Source: Acetobacteraceae bacterium
Lineage (GTDB): Bacteria; Pseudomonadota; Alphaproteobacteria; Acetobacterales; Acetobacteraceae
DNA length: 8,060 bases
Assembly: GCA_014377905.1 (NCBI GenBank)
Contig: JACMOQ010000175.1
Coordinates: forward strand, 1 to 8,060
Direction: 5' to 3'
Below the pieces are notes generated by a model. The model did not search any database and was not told where the DNA came from. It saw only the letters and a program-made list of their open reading frames with translations. The translations under genes and the position numbers were made by a program. Shown here in pieces: positions 1 to 5,756 of this stretch; the first letter of the stretch is position 1; the number at the start of each line of letters is the position of its first letter.

Positions 1-196
1 CTGCGCGCACCCCGGCCTGAACGGCATGCGACGCGGCAAGCAGCGCCTTTGACGGTACGCACCCGCTGTTGAGGCAGTCGCCCCCCATGCGCGCGCGTTC
101 GATCAGCACGACCCGCAAGCCAAGCTGGGCGGCGACGGCAGTGACCGACAGGCCGGCCGCACCTGCGCCGATCACGGCAAGGTCGAACTCAGCCAC
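1..196 (-). CDS. FAD-dependent pyridine nucleotide-disulfide oxidoreductase, N-terminal part (runs off the window)
   Basis: Only the first 65 codons are present. The reading frame starts with GTG at 196-194 and gives VAEFDLAVIGAGAAGLS, a beta strand plus the FAD-binding GxGxxG loop at residues 10-15. An acidic residue (E33) follows at the end of the second strand. Residues 38-53 read GGDCLNSGCVPSKALL, the redox-active disulfide motif of class I flavoprotein disulfide reductases (C41 and C46). This places it with dihydrolipoamide dehydrogenase and mercuric reductase-like enzymes, which pass electrons from NAD(P)H through FAD to a disulfide. The substrate cannot be told from this fragment. The start is supported by GGAAG at 208-204, 7 nt upstream, and no in-frame start codon lies just before it. 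The start overlaps the end of the upstream TVP38/TMEM64 gene by 8 bp, so the two are probably co-translated. Lipoamide dehydrogenase proper is unlikely because no 2-oxoacid dehydrogenase genes are seen nearby. Confidence 0.88.
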   Translation of the reverse strand, partial: MAEFDLAVIGAGAAGLSVTAVAAQLGLRVVLIERARMGGDCLNSGCVPSKALLAASHAVQAGVRA

Positions 197-887
197 GATC
201 TTGCTTCCACCAGCGCCAGGCGATCGGCACCAGAGAAAGTACCGCCAACGCCATCAGCGGGCCGAACACAATCGGGCTGAAAATGATACCAAGGTCCGGC
301 GTTTGTCCGGCGGCCAGAATGGCGCCAACCCCCGCGCCAAAGCTGGCGAAGATGGTGGTAGCGGGAATGATCCCAAGTGCTGTCCCGGCGGCAAAATCGC
401 GCAACCGCATCCCGCTCATCGATGCCGCCAGATTGATCAACCAGAACGGCACCACCGGGATCAGCCCCAGACTTACCACATAAAGAAATCCGTCCCGCTC
501 CAATCCCGGACGCAAGCGTTCCATCAACGCGCCGATCCGCTTGGTAAGCATGGATCGCAATGCGCCCCGCGCGAGCACGAACAGCAGACTTGCCCCGAGT
601 GTCGCACCGACGACCGCGAGCGCCGCGCCGACCACCACCCCGAACAGCAGTCCGCCGGCAACGGTGATAATGGCAGCCCCCGGAAAAGACGCGGCCACCG
701 CGATCGCATAAAGCAGCACAAAACCCGCCCCGCTGATGATCGGTTGGGTTGCAACAATGTCGCGCAACTCCGCCTGCCGCGACGCCAATATCTGCCAGGA
801 CAGCATGGACGGCACGCCGAGTGCGTAGCCGGCGACCAGCAGCGACGCCAGCAGAAAAATCGGCCAATAGGGCTTGATCACGTTCAC
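189..887 (-). CDS. TVP38/TMEM64 family (DedA/SNARE-associated-like) membrane protein
   Basis: This encodes 232 residues, a usual length for the family, and is strongly hydrophobic. Likely membrane segments are at about 8-27, 50-68, 72-107 (probably a re-entrant or double segment), 134-157, 164-192 and 204-226. Two family-like signatures are visible: ASFPGAAIITVAGGLLFG (residues 66-83) and LIPVVPFWLINLAASMSG (142-159). Between them is a basic cytoplasmic stretch with RSMLTKR. Members of the DedA/VTT superfamily are inner-membrane proteins linked to lipid scrambling or transport and membrane homeostasis; the substrate here is unknown. The start is GTG at 887, preceded by purine-rich GGAGAGTGAGGGG. 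It overlaps the following oxidoreductase gene by 8 bp. Fused TVP38-oxidoreductase proteins are known, which supports a functional link. The family call is from recognition of the motifs and topology. Confidence 0.87.
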   Translation of the reverse strand: MNVIKPYWPIFLLASLLVAGYALGVPSMLSWQILASRQAELRDIVATQPIISGAGFVLLYAIAVAASFPGAAIITVAGGLLFGVVVGAALAVVGATLGASLLFVLARGALRSMLTKRIGALMERLRPGLERDGFLYVVSLGLIPVVPFWLINLAASMSGMRLRDFAAGTALGIIPATTIFASFGAGVGAILAAGQTPDLGIIFSPIVFGPLMALAVLSLVPIAWRWWKQDRG

Positions 888-925
888 CCCCTCACTCTCC
901 GATGCCTAACGCCGCCACCCCACAA

Positions 926-954
926 TTGAGGCCGAACACTGAGCCGCCTATAGA
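926..954 (+). promoter_or_regulatory. Putative sigma70-type promoter of the rpmH operon
   Basis: TTGAGG (926-931) and TATAGA (949-954) are separated by exactly 17 bp. Each hexamer matches 4 of 6 consensus positions. It sits in the divergent gap upstream of rpmH, placing transcription start near 961 and giving a leader of about 85 nt. Prediction only. The same CTATAG core could serve as part of a weaker minus-strand -10 for the TVP38 gene. Confidence 0.5.
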
Positions 955-970
955 CCGCGGCGTTCCCCGA

Positions 971-1021
971 CCCGCAATTGGCGGCGCCGGGTTTTTTCGC
1001 CTGCGAGGTAAATGCGCAGGC
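971..1021 (+). promoter_or_regulatory. Structured leader of rpmH (GC-rich/T6 element plus stem-loop)
   Basis: Within the predicted 5' leader, an imperfect GC-rich element (CCCG at 971-974 able to pair with CGGG at 988-991) is followed directly by six T residues at 992-997. Next comes a perfect 7-bp inverted repeat, GCCTGCG (999-1005) and CGCAGGC (1015-1021), with a 9-nt loop. The stem ends 15 nt before the rpmH Shine-Dalgarno sequence. The T-tract after a GC-rich stretch resembles an attenuator, but the first hairpin is weak. Function is inferred, not shown. Confidence 0.35.
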
Positions 1022-1047
1022 CCCTATACCGAGTCTGGAGAGAAGTC

Positions 1048-1182
1048 GTGAAGCGCACCTATCAACCTTCGAAACTGGTCCGCAAGCATCGTCACGGCTT
1101 TCGCACCCGCATGGCAACTGTCGGCGGCCGCAAAGTGTTGGCCAATCGCCGCGCCAAAGGCCGCAAGAAGCTTTCCGCCTAA
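1048..1182 (+). CDS. rpmH: 50S ribosomal protein L34
   Basis: This small gene encodes 44 residues, the standard length of bacterial L34. The product is a highly basic component of the large ribosomal subunit that binds 23S rRNA. The protein begins [18 protein letters not shown] and continues [26 protein letters not shown], which matches the family from end to end. The start is GTG at 1048, with GGAGAG at 1037-1042 giving a 5-nt spacing; no better start is available in frame. It is the first gene of the classic rpmH-rnpA-yidD-yidC cluster and lies downstream of a good promoter. The rnpA reading frame stays open across this whole gene in another frame, but the L34 sequence is unmistakable. Confidence 0.97.
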   Translation: MKRTYQPSKLVRKHRHGFRTRMATVGGRKVLANRRAKGRKKLSA

Positions 1183-1202
1183 GCAGCGACCGGAAGCCGC
1201 TG

Positions 1203-1559
1203 ATGTCCGCGGCATTTAAAGCATCACCTTGCCCCACTTTGCAACGGCGCGCCGAATTTCTGTGTGTTGCGGCAAAGGGACGCAAAGCGCCAGTACACGG
1301 CTTGGTTTTGCAAGCCCTGCCGCGTGACGACACAGGCCCTGCCCGGTTTGGTTTCACTGTCACCAAGAAAGTCGGCAATGCCGTGGTGCGCAACCGCACG
1401 CGGCGCCGGCTGAAGGAAGCCGCAAGGCTGTTGTTCGCGGCAAGCCCGATGATCGGGGTCGACCTGGTGCTGATCGGGCGCGACGCGACCCGGGGACGCG
1501 ATTTTCTTGATCTGCAGGACGATATCAGGCGCGCGATGCGCAAAGTTGGCGTGGCGTGA
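1203..1559 (+). CDS. rnpA: Ribonuclease P protein component
   Basis: The product (118 residues from this start) is the protein subunit of RNase P, which binds the catalytic RNA and helps remove 5' leaders from precursor tRNAs. The diagnostic RNR-motif region is at residues 51-75 (FTVTKKVGNAVVRNRTRRRL and following), preceded by RFGF. The N-terminal LQRRAEFL (13-20) is also typical. The ATG at 1203 is chosen because GGAAG at 1192-1196 gives good spacing and the length fits the family (about 110-130 residues). The frame is open upstream to a TTG at 978, but that would overlap all of rpmH. The gene lies 20 bp after rpmH, and its stop overlaps the yidD start by 4 bp. Confidence 0.95.
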   Translation: MSAAFKASPCPTLQRRAEFLCVAAKGRKAPVHGLVLQALPRDDTGPARFGFTVTKKVGNAVVRNRTRRRLKEAARLLFAASPMIGVDLVLIGRDATRGRDFLDLQDDIRRAMRKVGVA

Positions 1560-1798
1560 GCTTGGCAGTGAACGTCTTGCGCGGCGTGGTTCAGACCTAT
1601 CGGTATACGCTGCGCGGGGTAATTGGTGCCAATTGCCGATTTGAACCGAGTTGCAGCGAATACGCTCTGCAAGCGCTCGCCTGCCACGGCGCGCTCACCG
1701 GCAGCACCCTCTCGGCGCGGCGTATTCTGCGCTGCAATCCCTGGAACGATGGCGGCTTCGATCCCGTGCCCCCACCCTCTCGCGAACGGACCACCTAG
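1556..1798 (+). CDS. yidD: Membrane protein insertion efficiency factor YidD
   Basis: This 80-residue protein contains the YidD signature GANCRFEPSCSEYA (residues 24-37, with C27 and C33) and ILRCNPWNDGGFDPVP (57-72). YidD is a small protein associated with the inner membrane that assists YidC-dependent insertion of membrane proteins. The start is GTG at 1556, forming a GTGA overlap with the rnpA stop, an arrangement that favours translational coupling. The N-terminal amphipathic segment (about 5-20) fits membrane association. The yidC start is 5 bp after the stop. Confidence 0.95.
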   Translation: MSLAVNVLRGVVQTYRYTLRGVIGANCRFEPSCSEYALQALACHGALTGSTLSARRILRCNPWNDGGFDPVPPPSRERTT

Positions 1799-1803
1799 TA
1801 ATC

Positions 1804-3540
1804 ATGGACCAGAAGCGCCTGTTCCTGGCAATCGCCCTCTCGATCGCCATCCTGTTCGGCTTTCAAATGCTGTTGCCCAAGCCAATACAGGTGCCGCAGG
1901 ACCCGGCCGTCGCCTCGACGCAGGCTGGGGCCCCCACCGTACGCCCGGCAACGCCCACCGAAGTGGCGAGTGCGGTGCCCAAGGCCGTACCGCGCCTGAA
2001 GATCGCCGCCCCGCGCCTGACCGGCAGTGTCAGCCTGCTCGGCGCCCGCATCGACGATGTGGTGCTGACCGAATACCGCGAAACCATTGATCCCAAATCG
2101 CCCAATGTGCGCATTCTGGAACCGCGCTCGGAAGCCCAGCCCTATTACGTGCAGTTCGGCTGGTCAGCTCCACCCGACAGCAAGATCATCGTGCCCGACA
2201 ACGCCACGATCTGGACCGGCGCGGGCGAAATCGGGCCAGGCAAGACCGGCAAGCTGACCTGGGATAACGGCGCCGGCTTGATGTTCGGCATCGAAATCGG
2301 GCTTGACGTCGATTTCATGTTCACCATCAAGCAGACCGTCCACAACGCCGCCGGCGCCCCTGCCCAGCTGTTCCCATGGGCGCGCATCCGCCGCGATTAT
2401 GCGCCCGAGGTCTCCGGCTACTACGTGCTGCATGAAGGCATGATCGGCGTGCTGGATGGCCGTCTCAAGGAAGTCACCTACGCCAGCGCCAAATCGGACG
2501 GAGAGAAAAAAGGCGGCATCGCCCTTGAAAGCACCGGCGCCGGCGGCTGGATGGGGATCACCGACAAATACTGGCTGATCGCGCTGATTCCCGACCAGAC
2601 CGCATCCCTGGCCACCAGCTTCCGCCACGTCAAGGAAGCCGGCAGTGACCGCTACCAGGTTGATTTCGCATCCAAGGACCCGTCGGTAGTGGCCCCCGGT
2701 GGCGACACCAGCCTGACCACCAAGCTGTTCGCCGGCGCCAAGATCGTCAAACTGCTTGCCCACTACGAACAAGCCGAGAAAATCCCCAATTTCGACAAGG
2801 CGGTCGACTGGGGCTGGTTTGAATTGCTGACCAAGCCGATTTTCTATGCCATCGACTGGCTCTATTCCGTTCTGGGCAATTTCGGCGTGGCGATTTTGGT
2901 GTTCACCGCCTTCGTGAAGGCGCTGTTCTTCCCGCTTGCCAACAAATCCTACCGGTCGATGAGCAAAATGAAGCTGCTCGGCCCAAAAATGACCGAACTG
3001 CGCGAGACCTTCAAAGACCAGCCCGCCGAGCTGCAAAAAGGCATGATGGAGCTGTACAAGCGGGAAAAAGTGAACCCCGCAAGCGGCTGTCTGCCCTTGT
3101 TGATCCAAATCCCGGTGTTCTTTTCGCTGTATAAGGTGATCTTTGTTACCATCGAAATGCGCCAGGCGCCGTTCTTCGGCTGGATCCGCGATTTGTCCGC
3201 GGTCGATCCGACCAATATTTTCAATCTGTTCGGGCTGATCCCGTACGATCCCGGGGTCCTGTCACCTTATCTGCACATGGGCATCTGGCCGCTGATCATG
3301 GGCATCACCATGTTCCTGCAGCAAAAGCTGAATCCGCCACCGCCAGACCCGATGCAGGCCAAATTGTTCCAGTTCATGCCAATCATGTTCACTTTCATGA
3401 TGGCGGGATTTCCGGCAGGATTGGTGATCTACTGGTCGTGGAACAACACCCTGACGATGGCCCAGCAATGGTACATCATGCGGCAAACTTCTCTCAGCAA
3501 GCCTGGGGCTTCGCTCACCAAACCGGGGACAAAATCCTGA
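1804..3540 (+). CDS. yidC: Membrane protein insertase YidC
   Basis: This encodes 578 residues, normal for Gram-negative YidC. The protein inserts and folds inner-membrane proteins alone or with SecYEG. It has an N-terminal signal-anchor helix (residues 5-23, MDQKR then LFLAIALSIAILFGF), a large periplasmic domain (about 60-345, ending near GGWMGITDKYWLIALIP) and the YidC/Oxa1 core. In the core, K372 lies in LVFTAFVKALFFPL at the place of the conserved groove arginine of E. coli (R366); a basic residue is kept. The motif REKVNPASGCLPLLIQIPVF starts at residue 420. Later segments include WPLIMGITMFLQQKLNP and FPAGLVIYWSWNNTLTMAQQ. The ATG at 1804 is preferred because the frame before it overlaps yidD and the signal anchor begins here. 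The Shine-Dalgarno is poor (ACGGA about 13 nt upstream), so coupling to yidD is likely. Confidence 0.97.
   Translation: MDQKRLFLAIALSIAILFGFQMLLPKPIQVPQDPAVASTQAGAPTVRPATPTEVASAVPKAVPRLKIAAPRLTGSVSLLGARIDDVVLTEYRETIDPKSPNVRILEPRSEAQPYYVQFGWSAPPDSKIIVPDNATIWTGAGEIGPGKTGKLTWDNGAGLMFGIEIGLDVDFMFTIKQTVHNAAGAPAQLFPWARIRRDYAPEVSGYYVLHEGMIGVLDGRLKEVTYASAKSDGEKKGGIALESTGAGGWMGITDKYWLIALIPDQTASLATSFRHVKEAGSDRYQVDFASKDPSVVAPGGDTSLTTKLFAGAKIVKLLAHYEQAEKIPNFDKAVDWGWFELLTKPIFYAIDWLYSVLGNFGVAILVFTAFVKALFFPLANKSYRSMSKMKLLGPKMTELRETFKDQPAELQKGMMELYKREKVNPASGCLPLLIQIPVFFSLYKVIFVTIEMRQAPFFGWIRDLSAVDPTNIFNLFGLIPYDPGVLSPYLHMGIWPLIMGITMFLQQKLNPPPPDPMQAKLFQFMPIMFTFMMAGFPAGLVIYWSWNNTLTMAQQWYIMRQTSLSKPGASLTKPGTKS
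3525..3529 (+). promoter_or_regulatory. Ribosome binding site that supports a CTG start for engB
   Basis: GGGGA at 3525-3529 lies inside the 3' end of yidC, 7 nt before CTG at 3537-3539. It is the best Shine-Dalgarno candidate near the position where EngB proteins normally begin, and no ATG, GTG or TTG follows it in the engB frame before the conserved region. Confidence 0.45.
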
Positions 3541-4190
3541 CCCAGGATGAGGAAGACCTCGCTGCGGCACTTGAATACGGTCGCAAGCTGTTCGCTGCCG
3601 AATGCCGGTTCTTCCACGGTGCACAAAATCAGGACCAGCTGCCACCGTCGGAGCTTCCGGAGATCGCTTTTGCCGGCCGTTCCAACGTGGGCAAGTCGTC
3701 GCTGGTCAACGCGTTGACCGGGCATCGCGCACTCGCGCGGGCATCGAACACGCCCGGCCGCACCAAGCAGCTAAACTTCTTCAACCTCGATGACCGATTG
3801 GGCATGGTTGACATGCCGGGATACGGCTACGCCCAGGCGGCCAAAGCGGTGAAGCGCGACTGGCAAGGGCTGATGTTCGACTTCCTGCGCGGCCGGCCGA
3901 CCTTGCGCCGGGTGGTGCTGCTGCTCGACGCGCGAATCCCGTTCAAGGACAGCGACCATGCGGTGATGAAGCTGCTCGATCGCGCCGCGGTTACCTATCA
4001 ACTGGTGCTGACCAAGGCTGACGCGGTGAAGCCGGCGGGCCTTGCGACCAAGCTTGCTCTGACCGAGGCGGTGGCCCGACGCCACGCGGCGGCCTACCCG
4101 TTCGTACTGGTGACATCGTCGGAAACCGGCGCTGGCATGGCAGAATTGCGAGCGTCGCTTGGCGAACTGGCGTTGCCGGCCCGCGCTTGA
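3537..4190 (+). CDS. engB: Ribosome biogenesis GTP-binding protein EngB (YihA/YsxC)
   Basis: EngB is a TRAFAC-class GTPase needed for large-subunit assembly and cell division in many bacteria. From CTG at 3537 the protein has 217 residues, typical for the family. The motifs are complete: G1 GRSNVGKSS (residues 47-55), G2 region [12 protein letters not shown] (71-82), G3 DMPGYGYA (92-99), G4 TKAD (159-162) and G5 SSETGAG (194-200). The start is the uncertain part. The only ATG codons in frame are at 3438 and 3468, well inside yidC, and would add 33 or 23 residues unrelated to the family. CTG at 3537 has GGGGA 7 nt upstream and forms a CTGA overlap with the yidC stop, like the GTGA junction of rnpA/yidD. 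ATC at 3534 is a less likely alternative. A gene caller limited to ATG/GTG/TTG would report 3438 or 3468. Confidence 0.93.
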   Translation: MTQDEEDLAAALEYGRKLFAAECRFFHGAQNQDQLPPSELPEIAFAGRSNVGKSSLVNALTGHRALARASNTPGRTKQLNFFNLDDRLGMVDMPGYGYAQAAKAVKRDWQGLMFDFLRGRPTLRRVVLLLDARIPFKDSDHAVMKLLDRAAVTYQLVLTKADAVKPAGLATKLALTEAVARRHAAAYPFVLVTSSETGAGMAELRASLGELALPARA

Positions 4191-4245
4191 CCGGCTTGCC
4201 CGCGATGGGCAAAACCGCCCGGCCAGTTTAAACGGGACCCAGAAC
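4191..4245 (+). other. engB-argB gap with a small hairpin
   Basis: A perfect 6-bp inverted repeat, TTGCCC (4196-4201) and GGGCAA (4207-4212), has a 5-nt loop. It is followed by A residues, not T, so it is not a Rho-independent terminator for plus-strand transcription. The 8-bp palindrome GTTTAAAC (4226-4233) lies just before the argB Shine-Dalgarno GGGA (4234-4237). No convincing promoter is seen, so read-through from engB into argB is plausible. Confidence 0.3.
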
Positions 4246-5151
4246 ATGACCGAGACATCGCCCGCAGCTACAACCGCTGCCCAGGAACAAGCCCGCATCC
4301 TGGCCCAGGCTTTGCCGTTCCTGCGTCGTTATGCCGGTGCGACGATCGTGGTGAAATACGGCGGCCACGCGATGGGCGAAGAACATCTGGCCGCAAGCTT
4401 CGGCGCCGATATCGCCCTGCTCAAGCAGGTCGGGTTGAACCCGGTGGTGGTCCATGGCGGCGGGCCGCAAATCAATGCGATGCTGAAGCGGCTGGACCTG
4501 AAATCCAATTTCATCGATGGCTTGCGGGTCACCGATGCGGCAATGGTTGAAGTGGTCGAGATGGTGCTCGCCGGCACCGTCAACAAGCATGTCGCAGGCC
4601 TGATCAATCGCGCTGGCGCGTTGGCGGTGGGGATTTGCGGCAAGGATGGTGGGATGATCCGCGCGACCAAACTGCGCCGGACCAAGATCGATCCCGGCAG
4701 CCATATCGAACAGGTGCTCGATCTCGGCTTTGTCGGCGAACCGGCGCATGTCGATGTACGGGTCATTCATGCGTTGACCGGCGCTGGGCTAATCCCGGTG
4801 ATCGCCCCGGTTGGCGTTGGCGATGACGGGCAAACCTATAACATCAATGCCGACACCGTGGCCGGCGCGATCGCCGGCGCGCTCGGCGCCACCCGCCTGC
4901 TCATGCTGACCGACGTGCCAGGGGTGCTTGACGCTGATAAAAAGCTGATCCCGGAACTGACCATTGCTCAGGTCAAGGAAGGCATTGACAGCGGCATGAT
5001 CAGTGGCGGCATGATTCCGAAAGTGGAAAACTGCGTCGATGCGGTGCGCCAGGGGGTCAAAGGCGCGGTGATCCTGGATGGACGGCAGAAACATGCGTGT
5101 TTGTTGGAGCTGCTAACCCAGGGTGGGTATGGAACGATTATTCGGGCCTAG
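4246..5151 (+). CDS. argB: Acetylglutamate kinase
   Basis: ArgB phosphorylates N-acetyl-L-glutamate with ATP, the second step of arginine synthesis, in the cytoplasm. The 301-residue protein has the full amino acid kinase fold signatures: VVKYGGHAM with K37; VVVHGGGPQ (residues 67-75); [47 protein letters not shown] with D203; [11 protein letters not shown]; and [10 protein letters not shown] with K259, the expected phosphoryl-transfer lysine. An N-terminal helix (about 12-30, [20 protein letters not shown]) precedes the kinase core. In the family this extension goes with hexameric, arginine-inhibited enzymes, so feedback inhibition is likely but inferred. The ATG at 4246 is preferred over upstream in-frame codons because GGGA at 4234-4237 gives 8-nt spacing and upstream starts would overlap engB. 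No other arginine genes are in the window. Confidence 0.97.
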   Translation: MTETSPAATTAAQEQARILAQALPFLRRYAGATIVVKYGGHAMGEEHLAASFGADIALLKQVGLNPVVVHGGGPQINAMLKRLDLKSNFIDGLRVTDAAMVEVVEMVLAGTVNKHVAGLINRAGALAVGICGKDGGMIRATKLRRTKIDPGSHIEQVLDLGFVGEPAHVDVRVIHALTGAGLIPVIAPVGVGDDGQTYNINADTVAGAIAGALGATRLLMLTDVPGVLDADKKLIPELTIAQVKEGIDSGMISGGMIPKVENCVDAVRQGVKGAVILDGRQKHACLLELLTQGGYGTIIRA

Positions 5152-5166
5152 CACGTGCTACGCTAG
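5149..5166. repeat. Perfect palindrome spanning the argB stop codon
   Basis: TAGCACGTGCTA at 5149-5160 is a perfect 12-bp palindrome whose first three bases are the argB stop codon. A second, overlapping inverted repeat pairs CTAGC (5148-5152) with GCTAG (5162-5166). There is no T-run after it. It may be a protein-binding site upstream of the DUF29 gene or a chance palindrome. Confidence 0.35.
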
Positions 5167-5193
5167 TCAGTAACGACATCGATGGATGGGATT

Positions 5194-5646
5194 ATGGCCC
5201 CACAACGCACGAATACGGCGAGCTACGAGGGTAATTTCTATGGTTGGGCGAACGAACAGGCTGGGCTGTTGCGCGCCGGCCGGCTTGCAGAGGCCGACAT
5301 CGCCCATATCGCCGGGGAAATCGAAACCATCGGCAAAAGCGAGAAGCGCGAGCTGATCAGCCGGCTTACCGTGCTGTTGCAGCATTTGCTGAAATGGCAA
5401 TATCAGCCAATGCTCCATGGCCAATTCTGGCGGGCCACAATCCGTATTCAGCGGCGCGATCTGACCGTGCATCTGGATGATAATCCAAGCCTGAAATCAA
5501 TCCTGCCGCACGCGATCGCACAGGCTTACGGGAACGCGCTCATCGGGGCGGAAGCGGAAACTGGCCTGCCGGAAGCGATTTTCCCACCGCTTTGTCCGTG
5601 GACGTTTGAGCGATTGATGGATTCGGGCTTCTGGCCAGAGCAGTGA
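5194..5646 (+). CDS. DUF29 domain-containing protein, function unknown
   Basis: This encodes 150 residues, soluble, with no signal peptide or membrane segment. It shows the DUF29 family pattern: YEGNFYGWANEQAGLLRAG (residues 11-29), IAGEIETIGKSEKRELISRL (39-58), LLQHLLKWQYQP (61-72), a W-x4-I-x3-R region (79-87) and NPSLKSIL (97-104), ending in a P-rich, aromatic tail (FPPLCPWTFERLMDSGFWPEQ, 130-150). The family is mostly alpha-helical and common in cyanobacteria and proteobacteria; no biochemical role is established to my knowledge. ATG at 5194 is chosen because GGA at 5184-5186 lies 7 nt upstream; ATG at 5182, four codons earlier, has no visible ribosome site and is the alternative. The gene sits alone between argB and sdhC. 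Three 60-base lines inside it (starting 5221, 5401 and 5461) total 102/180 G+C, lower than the argB line I counted (40/60), a slight hint of a different history. Confidence 0.82.
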   Translation: MAPQRTNTASYEGNFYGWANEQAGLLRAGRLAEADIAHIAGEIETIGKSEKRELISRLTVLLQHLLKWQYQPMLHGQFWRATIRIQRRDLTVHLDDNPSLKSILPHAIAQAYGNALIGAEAETGLPEAIFPPLCPWTFERLMDSGFWPEQ

Positions 5647-5673
5647 TGAACCCGGGCGCGTCCTGCACTTATC

Positions 5674-5722
5674 CGTAACCTTCCGGTGTTACGTTGACCC
5701 GTTCAGCCCCCGGGCGTAAGCA
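5674..5722 (+). promoter_or_regulatory. Putative regulatory region of the sdh operon (inverted repeat and weak promoter-like pair)
   Basis: In the 110-bp gap before sdhC, CGTAAC (5674-5679) and GTTACG (5688-5693) form a perfect 6-bp inverted repeat with an 8-bp spacer. It abuts TTGACC (5694-5699), a good -35 candidate. A poor -10 candidate, TAAGCA (5717-5722), lies 17 bp downstream. The inverted repeat could be an operator touching the -35 or a hairpin ending the DUF29 transcript. CCCGGGCG occurs twice in the same gap (5651-5658 and 5709-5716). Confidence 0.3.
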
Positions 5723-5756
5723 TCTTCCCACGTTTTTTCGAGGAGTCCCGCCCGCT

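Noticed and set aside
172..867. Second minus-strand frame inside the TVP38 gene
   Set aside because: It is a G/R/A-rich shadow in another frame; the 189-887 frame carries the family signatures and membrane segments.
69..929. Plus-strand open frame of 286 codons opposite the TVP38 gene
   Set aside because: The product is low-complexity, rich in R, Q, H and P with no family motifs, while the minus strand encodes clear membrane and FAD-binding motifs.
991..999. Shared 9-mer GTTTTTTCG upstream of rpmH and of sdhC (5732-5740)
   Set aside because: The two copies differ in distance to the start codon and in flanking sequence; coincidence is the simplest explanation.
884..1687. Minus-strand open frame of 267 codons across rpmH and rnpA
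   Set aside because: It is antisense to L34 and RNase P protein, both of which match their families closely; no motif is visible in it.
1651..1803. Extended N terminus of yidC overlapping yidD
   Set aside because: The added 51 residues have no family likeness and precede the true signal-anchor helix that begins at ATG 1804.
2164..3108. Long antisense open frame (314 codons) opposite yidC
   Set aside because: It lies wholly inside the well-supported yidC gene, has no recognisable domain, and is the kind of open antisense frame expected in GC-rich DNA.
4196..4212. Hairpin after engB considered as a Rho-independent terminator
   Set aside because: The stem is only 6 bp and is followed by A residues; no T-run is present.
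5669..5677. DnaA-box-like TTATCCGTA near the sdh promoter
   Set aside because: A single 7-of-9 match with no cluster of boxes or AT-rich region; not evidence of a replication origin, even though rpmH can lie near oriC in some bacteria.
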